This document shows positions 6,782-14,328 of a stretch of DNA of 14,328 nucleotides, piece by piece. Source of the DNA: Stramenopiles sp. TOSAG23-3 (Eukaryota; Sar). The position numbers and the translations under genes were made by a program. The notes below the pieces were generated by a model that saw nothing but the letters and a program-made list of their open reading frames with translations, ran no database searches and was not told the DNA's origin. The stretch lies in NCBI GenBank assembly GCA_900128585.1, contig LT642572.1, positions 1 to 14,328 on the forward strand, given 5' to 3'. The stretch's first letter is position 1. The number at the start of each line of letters is the position of its first letter.

Positions 6782-9700
6782 ATGGTTTTAGAGTCCAGCA
6801 AAGAGGCCGCGACCAACGCGAGGGAACTCAGCGAAAAATCGGAGGCAGCGAGGGAGGACCCTGGGATGATTGCAGCGCTTTTGGGGTGCGGTATCCTGTA
6901 CAAGTTCGGGCTCAAGCTGATGCCCCAGGAGAAGCGAGACCAGTTCAAGGCATGGAAGAAAAAGAAAAGGAAAGAATTTGAGAAATGGAAAAAGAACAAC
7001 AAGACAAAGGTGCAAATGTGGCAAACCGTTGGGCTCTTGGCGGGCGGTCTCTTCACGTACAGCGATCTTGCAACAGACATTCTGGCCATCCAGTCCTTGT
7101 ACAGCAGCGGCGAGGACGGCTGGGCTTTGGCAATGGTTTGCACACTAATTTTCCCAAGCATTTTGGCAATGGGAGGAATTTTGAAGTACGTGTACGACAA
7201 CCACATCGAATACTTCAGGTGTGGGAATTGGTACTACATTTTCGCCTTGCCATTTTTTCACGCTGGGTTGGACTTGACTATGCCGTCCTTGATGATAATC
7301 GACCTGGTGTTCAAGACGAATTGGGGGAAACGAAAAGCGAGGGGCTGGAAAGTGCGCAACACCGAGCTGAATACAATCCTAGGGGAGTTCTCCATGTTCC
7401 TCGACGCTTACAAGGCCGTTAGGACGGTGACGGAAGCAGCCTTCGAGGCCTTTCCCCAAGTCCTGATTCAGTACATTTACGCAACCCGAAAGGACGGGTA
7501 CAACTTTCAAGTCATGCTGTCCCTGTTCGTCTCCGTGTTCAATATTGTCCTCCAAGTCATCATGGTGTTCCTCTCGTCCATAAATTCCGGAAAGTCGATG
7601 AAAAATACCATCAAGGACTTGGTATCCTTGGGCGGCGGCCTGCCCACGGCTACGTTGGAAGGCAACAAGCAGAAGCGCCTTGTCATCCCTCACCGGCTAA
7701 ACAAATACCAAATCAAGGCGTTCTGCAAGCTGTTGGAGGCCAACACGTCCGTGGAGGAACTGGACCTGACAATAGCAGGGTTGAAGGACGAGGGGTGCGC
7801 GCTGCTTGCGGACGTGATAAAGAAACGAAGGGAAAACACCGTTAAAGACCAAGCGTTTCCACTGCGGAAATTGGTATTGAACTGGAGCACCCTTCCGGGG
7901 AAGGAAGGGACTAAGAAACTTGCCGTAGAGTGGCACAAAAACATAGAAGAATTGATGAAGGTCGAACCGGAAGATAAGCTTGCTTTAAGCATCCGTTCCT
8001 CTGCAAGCAACGACAGCCTCGACGATTCGCTCGGCGCGTCAACGAGGAGTTTCGAAGACATGGCCGACACGACCATTCTGCTGGAGCCGCTGGTTTGGTC
8101 CGAGGTCAAATTGGCGTTTCCGGGAACGGCCGATTTGATCGCGGAAGGCCACCCGGTTGTTCCCGAAGAGCTCGTCTACGAGCGCATCCTGACCTCGGAC
8201 GAGCTGGTCGCATTGGCAAAGGGCATGGAGCAAAACAAAACCGTGAAAGTTCTGAACTTGCCGAGCAACACGAAGAACGACAAAGCCGGGGTCCAGCACC
8301 TGGCGGCCATGGTAGAGAAAAACGTGACGCTGAAGCAGTTACACCTGCACAACATGAGGCTGGAAAACAGCGACGCGACGCTGTTTGGACATTCCCTGTC
8401 CCAGATCGAACAGATGAAGAAAAAGAACGTAGCGCATGCCATGGAACTCTTGGATTTGGACTACACTGATATTAGACCAATAAAGGAGGGATTTGAGAAA
8501 CTCCTGATGTCCAACCACCCGACCTTGCCAGATACGTTGGACTACTGCGAGGCAAAGGCGAAAACTGAAGCAATGAAGCGGCAAGAAAGGCGCGTCTCTT
8601 ATTGTTGTGGAATTTTGTCCGCGCCCCACAAGAGCAACAACTTGAAGGTGCATCCGGGAGGGGGTAGGGCAAAGTCGGTAAAGTCCCAGCACAAGTTGAA
8701 GCCGGAAGAAATGGTCCATTTGGCGCGGGGGTTGGGGAGCGTAGAAGACCACAGCGTTTCAAAGCTCATCCTCCCGTACAAAGAGTGCACCTCAGATGCT
8801 GTCCTAACCACTTTAGCCAAACAAATGATTGCAATAAACAAGACGCTCGAAGTGCGCTGGCAGGACAACGACAGCCTTTCTAGGCTAGACCGGCGTGAAA
8901 TGAACGAAGCGAACCTGGCGGACGATGTGGGACCCGGAACATTTCGGCAATGGCACGAGTTTCCATTGTCAAACGGCTTTGCCGCGATGTTGAAGACAAA
9001 CCAAGAAAAGACGCTGCCGTCCGAGCTGTTGTACAATTTGCGCGAAAAAACGTTGACGGAAGCAGACGTAAGGTTTATTTTTGAAGGATTAAAAACCAAC
9101 ACCACGGTTAAGAGGATCGATTTGACGACCAGCAAACTGACAAACGCAATGCTCAATAGCATTGCAGACGCGTTGAAGCCCGGCGGTGTCGGCGCAATGC
9201 GAACAAACCAAAACATTTCTGTGGTAGCAAAGTGGAATGAAATCGAACCGCTTGGGGGTGGTTTTGCCCAGTTTCTGATGACGAACCAGGCCAATTCTGT
9301 GCCACAGAAGCTGTCGTTTTCAAGGACTTTGGGACAAGACGAAATAATGAACTTGATGCAAGGAGTGGGAAAATGCCATGTCCTGAGCGAAGTAGACATC
9401 TGCAAGACGCCGTTGACAGACAAAGCCGCAGGCATGATTGCAGGCGCGTTGAGCGCCAACAAAAAAGTTAAAATCGTCTGCGAGTGGGACAAAATCGATA
9501 CCATAGGGCCAGGTTTCGAAGCGCTTCTCAAGTGCCAGCAGAGAGTGTCGTTGCCCACAGAACTTGGGTTTGCGCGCCCCGTCACGGAAAACGAAATGGC
9601 CTACCTGACCAGGGGGATAGCCATCAACAGGACCATCGTATCTTTGGACTTGACAAAGTCCGAGAACATAAGCCAACAAACGGCCGAGAACATTGCCAGC

Positions 9701-11230
9701 ATGATACACAACGCAGCCAATGACCTAAGCAACCATGAGACAAAGAACTGGGGCAACGCCGATGAGCTACCTACAGAAACCGAAGGGAACGACAAGAACG
9801 ACAAGGCCGAAACCACCGACGTGTCCAACGGCCACCCTGTCCTAAGAACGTTGGCATTGCACTGGGAATCCTTCTCACCTGCGTCCGTTTCCAATCTAAT
9901 CAGGGTAAACCAGGAAATTTTATGCCCCCCCAAAAGCCAATTGGACTTTTCAAAGCTCCCCGAAGAAGAATGGACCGTAGCGGCTGCCCGCGGACTGTCG
10001 GAGGCCCTCCAAAGCAATGACTATGTAATGGTCGTAGAGTTAAATTGGGACACTGTCCCAATCGATGCGATCGGGCAACTGCTCCTGGCCGGCCACGACG
10101 ACTTTGCGTATTGCAAACCCACAAACTTGAATTTGCTGACAAAGGGCGACGTCGATGTGGGGGAGAGCGGCATACCAGGATTGTACTCTGCAGAAGAACT
10201 TACGCATTTTGCAGAGGGCTTGAGCCACAATGCCACATTGAAGGAATGCATCGCTGCCATTAACACAGACTGGGAGTACTTTCCTATCGAAGGCCTTGGG
10301 CACATCATAGCCGCCAACCACAAAGCGGGACCGAAACGCCTTAACCTGAGCGGGCGCACTATAGACCAAGCAGCAGTGAAATCTCTCCAAAATGGGCTCA
10401 ACCCTACACAAAAGACCGCCGGATCGACACAAGCGATAAACACAGCAATGAGCACCTCGTCATTGGAGTGGCTGAACCTTGACTGGCTACGAGTTGAGGC
10501 ACCGTCCACACCACTGGAAGAGGCTACCACAGAAAAGTTTTTTCGGTCGAAACATGGGTCATTGACCCATTACGACGGGTTCTCTGTAGAATTGATCGAT
10601 CTCGGGTGGGAAAAAATCCGGCAAATGAATGTTGATTTAAACAAGGGCGGAAAGTTTCCCTGGGGGACTACAATATTGAAGGAAATTAGTCTTCTGCTTC
10701 GGACGAATGACTTGCGGCTCCCAAAGTTCCTAGATCTGAGCAATAGGAAATCAGAGAAAATGTGGGTAAGGGGAAAAGCAGAAAAAGAAGGAGAATACAG
10801 GAAACTGGTCAAGAGCTTCAAGACCAACACAACGGTAGAAGAGTTGAACATGTCATCGAACAAGTTGGACTCTGATGCCATCAAAATCCTGTTCGAAGTT
10901 TTGGACCAGAGGGACATTTTTATGAAAGAGAACAAGGCACAAAATAATCTAAAGATTTTAAACCTGGCAAACAACGATTTGGGTACAAAGTCTGCTGCAG
11001 AGCAAGTCAAAGAGTACGTGTACACCACAAAGTTAGACATATTGGACATTTCGACTTCAACGATAACGAAAGAGGCAAGGAAAATCTTGAAACAGGCCAA
11101 ACACATCACCAATGAAAAGTTTCAGCTGAGGATAAATGACAAAAGTAGCATTAACCACGTCGGAACGGGAGGGTATCGCATCGGTGCTTCTTTGGAAAAT
11201 GAGAAAAAGGATGTTCGCGAATGGCAATGA
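6782..11230 (+). CDS. XK-related-like membrane protein fused to a long leucine-rich-type repeat region
   Basis: 1482 residues from the first ATG (6782); the open frame extends 12 codons upstream but without an ATG. The N-terminal ~270 residues are membranous. Likely segments are about 29-47, 83-107, 114-138, 150-177, 210-234 and 243-265, with a very basic KKKKRKEFEKWKK stretch (59-71) between the first two. YSDLATDILAIQ (93-104), FPSIL (124-128) and FEAFPQVLIQYIY (221-233) resemble the XK-related (XKR/CED-8 scramblase) family, whose members carry a similar E..PQ..LQ motif. From about 290 to 1440 the protein is built of ribonuclease-inhibitor-like leucine-rich units (NTSVEELDLT, NKTVKVLNLP, NTTVKRIDLT, NRTIVSLDLT, NTTVEELNMS). 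Several are embedded in a longer repeat beginning with a Trp (about residues 439, 724, 818, 902, 1028, 1089, 1164, 1235). Ser-rich (about 400-425) and acidic (about 983-1015) inserts look like linkers. Function is inferred only: perhaps a lipid scramblase-like or other membrane protein regulated by its repeat domain. Confidence 0.7.
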   Translation: MVLESSKEAATNARELSEKSEAAREDPGMIAALLGCGILYKFGLKLMPQEKRDQFKAWKKKKRKEFEKWKKNNKTKVQMWQTVGLLAGGLFTYSDLATDILAIQSLYSSGEDGWALAMVCTLIFPSILAMGGILKYVYDNHIEYFRCGNWYYIFALPFFHAGLDLTMPSLMIIDLVFKTNWGKRKARGWKVRNTELNTILGEFSMFLDAYKAVRTVTEAAFEAFPQVLIQYIYATRKDGYNFQVMLSLFVSVFNIVLQVIMVFLSSINSGKSMKNTIKDLVSLGGGLPTATLEGNKQKRLVIPHRLNKYQIKAFCKLLEANTSVEELDLTIAGLKDEGCALLADVIKKRRENTVKDQAFPLRKLVLNWSTLPGKEGTKKLAVEWHKNIEELMKVEPEDKLALSIRSSASNDSLDDSLGASTRSFEDMADTTILLEPLVWSEVKLAFPGTADLIAEGHPVVPEELVYERILTSDELVALAKGMEQNKTVKVLNLPSNTKNDKAGVQHLAAMVEKNVTLKQLHLHNMRLENSDATLFGHSLSQIEQMKKKNVAHAMELLDLDYTDIRPIKEGFEKLLMSNHPTLPDTLDYCEAKAKTEAMKRQERRVSYCCGILSAPHKSNNLKVHPGGGRAKSVKSQHKLKPEEMVHLARGLGSVEDHSVSKLILPYKECTSDAVLTTLAKQMIAINKTLEVRWQDNDSLSRLDRREMNEANLADDVGPGTFRQWHEFPLSNGFAAMLKTNQEKTLPSELLYNLREKTLTEADVRFIFEGLKTNTTVKRIDLTTSKLTNAMLNSIADALKPGGVGAMRTNQNISVVAKWNEIEPLGGGFAQFLMTNQANSVPQKLSFSRTLGQDEIMNLMQGVGKCHVLSEVDICKTPLTDKAAGMIAGALSANKKVKIVCEWDKIDTIGPGFEALLKCQQRVSLPTELGFARPVTENEMAYLTRGIAINRTIVSLDLTKSENISQQTAENIASMIHNAANDLSNHETKNWGNADELPTETEGNDKNDKAETTDVSNGHPVLRTLALHWESFSPASVSNLIRVNQEILCPPKSQLDFSKLPEEEWTVAAARGLSEALQSNDYVMVVELNWDTVPIDAIGQLLLAGHDDFAYCKPTNLNLLTKGDVDVGESGIPGLYSAEELTHFAEGLSHNATLKECIAAINTDWEYFPIEGLGHIIAANHKAGPKRLNLSGRTIDQAAVKSLQNGLNPTQKTAGSTQAINTAMSTSSLEWLNLDWLRVEAPSTPLEEATTEKFFRSKHGSLTHYDGFSVELIDLGWEKIRQMNVDLNKGGKFPWGTTILKEISLLLRTNDLRLPKFLDLSNRKSEKMWVRGKAEKEGEYRKLVKSFKTNTTVEELNMSSNKLDSDAIKILFEVLDQRDIFMKENKAQNNLKILNLANNDLGTKSAAEQVKEYVYTTKLDILDISTSTITKEARKILKQAKHITNEKFQLRINDKSSINHVGTGGYRIGASLENEKKDVREWQ

Positions 11231-11793
11231 CTGGCCTTCATAAAAATAATTAAAATTATTACTACTTAAATAACAGCCAAATGACACACAATTAGGATAT
11301 TAAAAAAAAATTAATACAGGGAATTAGCAGGGAAGTGTTTTTTTATTTCACGAAAAAATGTTTTCTTTTATTTTCACTACTGTACCAATTTTAATAGGCT
11401 TAACGTGTTACAAGTACAAAAACATTGAATTTTATCGAATAAACTTTAGATTTAATGAAGACTGTACTTGTAATTTAAGTTACCTATATATATTATATAA
11501 AAATAATGGTTTTAACATGAGAGCGAGCGCTTAACTTATTTTTTATTTTTTTTTTAAATAAATAATAATCGATCATCGATCATCGATGCCAACAATTCCT
11601 AATTATGATAGAATTTATAGAACCAACGATTAGAAATAGGTTATGTGGATGATGCATATATATGTATGATGGAAAAGCTTTGTGTTTCGTCATATTATGT
11701 GATTTATTTATTTATTTGTTCTCTCGTGTTTTCATTTGTGTGTGTTTGTATCAAAGAGAGAGGGGGGAATAGATAAATTGTGATAAAAAGACC
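11231..11793. other. AT-rich spacer between XKR-repeat and Cep57-like genes
   Basis: The 3' flank of the XKR-repeat gene and the 5' flank of the Cep57-like gene, both on the plus strand. It is mainly A/T with T runs (11541-11555), TA-rich stretches (11485-11505), a GAGCGAGCGC patch (11521-11530), an ATCGAT repeat (11568-11587) and TTTA repeats (11703-11716). AATAAA occurs at 11440 and could serve as a polyadenylation signal. No RNA gene or additional CDS seen. Confidence 0.55.
11568..11587 (+). repeat. Three ATCGAT palindromes spaced by single C
   Basis: The palindromic hexamer ATCGAT occurs three times with one C between copies, a 7-base period. It lies about 210 bases upstream of the Cep57-like start and could be a clustered binding site or a simple tandem repeat. 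Confidence 0.85.
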
Positions 11794-14103
11794 ATGGACG
11801 GAGAAGGGAGTGGCAGTAACTATGCTGAATCGTTCGAGGGTGGAAAAACCCGTGTACTTATGCACCGGAGTGGATCGGTGGAGGTTCAACAGTTTCCTTT
11901 TCGGGAAAGCGACGACGACGGTGATGAAATAATTGGCAGCAGAGCGGCGGAGTCCGTCCAGGACGGCGGCGGCAGCGTTGGTAGCAGGGCCAGCCGCGGG
12001 GCGCAGCACGGGCAAGGGGCTGCGTTGTCCACGGCGGAACTGTACAGCCGTTCCCACCCCCCGGCACAGCACAACACGCCCACCTTGCTGTTCACCGGGA
12101 CTGCCTCGAACCAGTCCAGCACGTACGGGGTCGGAGCGAACAACAGCCGCGCGGTGCTCTCCGCACTGCGCGCCTTGCAGGACAAAATTCGCAACTTGGA
12201 GGGCGAGCGGAGCCAGTACGCAAAGCAGTGCAGCAAGCTGGAGGAAAGCCTGCAGGAGTATCGGAATCAGATCGGGGACGAGAAGAAGAGGGTGGAGGAG
12301 GAGCACTCGAAGCGCCACCGCGAGTTGTCGTTGGCGTCGAAGCAGACCCACGAGTTAGAAGTGTCTGCGGCAAGGTCGGAGGAGCGCGAGGTCGCGATGA
12401 AGAAAGAGCTGGACCAGAAGTCGCACGTCCTGGAAAAGGTGGAGAAGGACCACGGGGCATTGGTGGAAAAGTTCCGTTCGGAGACGACCCGGTTGACGAC
12501 AAAGTTGGAAGAAGCAGCAAGGGATTTTACGGCGCAGCTGATCAAGAAAGACGCGAGCCTTGAGTCGGAGCGCGCCCAGCGTCACGCCCTGGAAATCAAG
12601 GTAGCAGACGCCAACGAGTTTATCGCGCAGTGTGTCGATTTGAACGAAAAGCTTGTCGAGGAAAACAAGAACATTGTACAGAAAAACAGCAAGCTGGCCG
12701 AGCAGTTGGTGAGGCTCGAGCGCGACCTGATCAAGGCGCGGAACCCCCCGGGGCCCGCCCCAGAGCCGGGCCGGAGGAACAAGCTGGGAACCGGTCGACC
12801 GCGGCGGTCCAAGCGCACGGGACGGGCAAAGCCTTCCACGCGACGAAAGGGCAGGGCGAAACGCCTGGACCGGCCCACCGCGTCCTCTGCCCGGCGAAGC
12901 GTTAAAAACAGCCCAGAAGCAGACCGGGACGGCGACACGTCGAACCACGACCGCCACCTGAACTTGAAAGAGCAAATGAGGCGCGCCAACTTGGGCAAAG
13001 ATCCGCCTTTTATGCCGAGCGGAAATGCAAACGCACCGGACCGGAACGTGTACTCGATCACGCAACGGCGGCTGGGCGACTCCAAGGCCTTCGGGGAAGT
13101 CCCTATGAAGAGGCGCCCCGACCGCACCCCCCGCCGCCACCGCAGCCCACCAAAGCACCGTGACTCCCAGCACGTGCTGTCGCACTCTCAGCGGGCCTCT
13201 CCTCCTGCCCCGGCAGCCCCCTCGGTGCTCGCTAGTTCCGGGGGGAGCAATATGAGGGTACTCTTGCACCGGAGTGGGTCTGTCGAGGTCCAACAATCCG
13301 GCCCTGCCATGGCCACTGCGCCCCCAGTCCCCGTGTCTGTTGGCAGCGACAAGCTGGTGCCGAACGTGGAGGTGTCGATAGGAAACAGGACGGTCGGGCT
13401 GGTTGGGAGCCCCCAAACCAGCGCCCGGGCCGCCCCGGAGTCCCCGCCGATGCCGAAGGCCTTGTCCTTCAACGTTCGCCCTGATTTCTCGGCTTCCGCC
13501 TCCTCCTTCAACGCCAGAGTCGGGGAGAGCCAGGCGTCCGCTGGTGGGAAAGGCTTGACGAAGGTCCTGGCGGACATGGAGGCAGAGTACGCCGACCTGC
13601 ACGCCAGGTACCGGAGCATGCAGAAATCGGTCGAGCGGGCGAACAGGAGCAATTTAAACGTCAACAAGGATGCGTTAGACAGCGCGATGGCTGCGCTGGT
13701 GGCAAAGCTTCAGTCAAAGTCGGAGCAATTGATGATCCTTCGAAGACAGGTTTACCTCGCAACCAACCAAAAGAACATCGCCCAGGATCACCCCCCACCC
13801 CCAAGGGCGATCAGCCCGGACAGTAGTGTAATAGGAATAAACGTAGACGGCGGCGGCGAACGCGTCGCGGGGGAAAGCTTCGTCGTCGACGACGACGTGG
13901 GGGCGCGGCGGGGAGAAGGGAGTAGTCGGGGCCGAAGCAGAAGCCGGAGCAGGAGTCGAAGCAGAAGCCGGAGCAGGAGTCGAAGCAGAAGCCGAAGCAG
14001 AAGCCCGGCAGGAATATATAGTCCTGTGCGCGAGAGAGAGGCCTTTGAGAGGAAGAAAGTAGCCCTGAAGCTCTTGCGACAGTACAAAGAGACGGTCATT
14101 TAA
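11794..14103 (+). CDS. Cep57-like centrosomal/microtubule-binding protein with an RS domain
   Basis: 769 residues, intronless, starting in the context accATGg. The N-terminal coiled coil (about 117-317) opens with AVLSALRALQDKIRNLEGER, closely resembling the start of the Cep57 localisation domain. The C-terminal segment (about 587-653: GLTKVLADMEAEYADLHARY, then LVAKLQSKSEQLMILRRQ) resembles the Cep57 microtubule-binding domain. In animals Cep57 proteins act at centrosomes, basal bodies and spindle microtubules, and that role is inferred here. Between them lies a disordered, Arg/Pro/Ser-rich stretch (about 318-585) with very basic blocks (GRPRRSKRTGRAK; RRPDRTPRRHR). Unusual additions are a 14-residue motif present twice (residues 20-33 and 488-501) and twelve consecutive RS dipeptides (714-737) near the C-terminus. 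This gene is visibly richer in G and C than the other genes in the window. Confidence 0.82.
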   Translation: MDGEGSGSNYAESFEGGKTRVLMHRSGSVEVQQFPFRESDDDGDEIIGSRAAESVQDGGGSVGSRASRGAQHGQGAALSTAELYSRSHPPAQHNTPTLLFTGTASNQSSTYGVGANNSRAVLSALRALQDKIRNLEGERSQYAKQCSKLEESLQEYRNQIGDEKKRVEEEHSKRHRELSLASKQTHELEVSAARSEEREVAMKKELDQKSHVLEKVEKDHGALVEKFRSETTRLTTKLEEAARDFTAQLIKKDASLESERAQRHALEIKVADANEFIAQCVDLNEKLVEENKNIVQKNSKLAEQLVRLERDLIKARNPPGPAPEPGRRNKLGTGRPRRSKRTGRAKPSTRRKGRAKRLDRPTASSARRSVKNSPEADRDGDTSNHDRHLNLKEQMRRANLGKDPPFMPSGNANAPDRNVYSITQRRLGDSKAFGEVPMKRRPDRTPRRHRSPPKHRDSQHVLSHSQRASPPAPAAPSVLASSGGSNMRVLLHRSGSVEVQQSGPAMATAPPVPVSVGSDKLVPNVEVSIGNRTVGLVGSPQTSARAAPESPPMPKALSFNVRPDFSASASSFNARVGESQASAGGKGLTKVLADMEAEYADLHARYRSMQKSVERANRSNLNVNKDALDSAMAALVAKLQSKSEQLMILRRQVYLATNQKNIAQDHPPPPRAISPDSSVIGINVDGGGERVAGESFVVDDDVGARRGEGSSRGRSRSRSRSRSRSRSRSRSRSRSRSPAGIYSPVREREAFERKKVALKLLRQYKETVI
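13933..14004 (+). repeat. 24-bp tandem repeat encoding an RS domain
   Basis: Three 24-base units; the first two are identical and the third differs slightly at its end. Each encodes RSRSRSRS using a mix of CGN and AGR arginine codons. It lies in the Cep57-like gene and probably expanded by slippage. Confidence 0.95.
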
Positions 14104-14328
14104 AGCAAGGCAACAAACGGGTTATACAACACGCACAGACTATCTTCTTATGATGGAGATATAAAATTAAGCTATTAGTTTTTTTACATTAAAAAAACAA
14201 AAAATTGGCCGTACACTTTATTAATACTATTTCATTTTTTTCGTATGAAAAGATCGTACAAGGATTGATTTATCTCTGAGTGAGATATCGGATGAGGACG
14301 TTAATGGACAAATGGAATCAAATCGTTC
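14104..14328. other. 3' flank of the Cep57-like gene, window end
   Basis: AT-rich with T and A runs (14179-14202). No consensus AATAAA is visible directly after the stop, although ATAAAA occurs at 14161. No further gene can be supported before the window ends. Confidence 0.5.

Noticed and set aside
8599-9585. 328-codon minus-strand open frame inside the XKR-repeat gene
   Set aside because: It is the antisense shadow of the repeat region, where the plus frame has clear repeated protein motifs.
11704-12351. 215-codon minus-strand open frame overlapping the Cep57-like 5' end
   Set aside because: It is antisense to a convincing coiled-coil coding sequence; GC-rich DNA with few stops explains it.
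12355-13602. 415-codon minus-strand open frame
   Set aside because: It lies entirely antisense to the Cep57-like gene, has low-complexity Arg/Gly/Val content and no recognisable domain.
1-14328. tRNA, rRNA, CRISPR array or transposon
   Set aside because: No cloverleaf with a conserved T-loop motif, no regularly spaced direct repeats with unique spacers, and no transposase or reverse transcriptase motifs were seen.

Overview
The window looks like nuclear DNA of an intron-poor unicellular eukaryote. Six protein genes sit on both strands, separated by AT-rich spacers with microsatellites. Starts are ATG, several in good Kozak context (for example gccATGg at 4068 on the minus strand and accATGg at 11794). 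The protein families are eukaryotic: a voltage-gated proton channel, an XK-related-like membrane protein, a Cep57 centrosomal protein and a probably mitochondrial sulfurtransferase. None of the large genes needs an intron, including one of 1482 codons. A Cep57 gene suggests a lineage with centrioles or cilia. A thraustochytrid/labyrinthulid-like stramenopile would fit, but that is a weak guess.

Layout, left to right: (1) 22-1277 (+), EF-hand domain fused to an Hv1-type voltage-sensor proton channel with a C-terminal coiled coil; a run of 15 G near its 5' end breaks the frame. (2) 1518-2386 (-), a TPR plus EF-hand-like protein broken by an exact 26-bp tandem duplication; it converges on gene 1. 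(3) 2387-3096, AT-rich spacer with overlapping palindromes and a ~41-nt relic of an Hv1 S4 segment. (4) 3097-4068 (-), 3-mercaptopyruvate sulfurtransferase. (5) 4069-4568, divergent intergenic region with a 151-nt pure pyrimidine tract followed by purine tracts. (6) 4569-6155 (+), HExxH zinc-metalloprotease-like protein whose catalytic core is split by a second copy of its own N-terminal module. (7) 6156-6781, AT-rich spacer. (8) 6782-11230 (+), XK-related-like membrane domain fused to a very long, irregular leucine-rich-type repeat region containing an unusual W-capped repeat. (9) 11231-11793, spacer. (10) 11794-14103 (+), Cep57-like coiled-coil protein with an added RS domain and a duplicated 14-residue motif. 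(11) 14104-14328, AT-rich end.

The genes do not form an evident pathway or operon, as expected for a eukaryote. Two share a calcium-type theme (genes 1 and 2, both with EF-hand-like regions) and two are membrane proteins (channel and XKR-like). The most novel material is in domain architecture: EF-hand-Hv1 with a voltage sensor lacking the first S4 arginine, the self-inserted module in the metalloprotease, the XKR-repeat fusion, and the RS-tailed Cep57. Family assignments were made by eye from motifs; no search was run.
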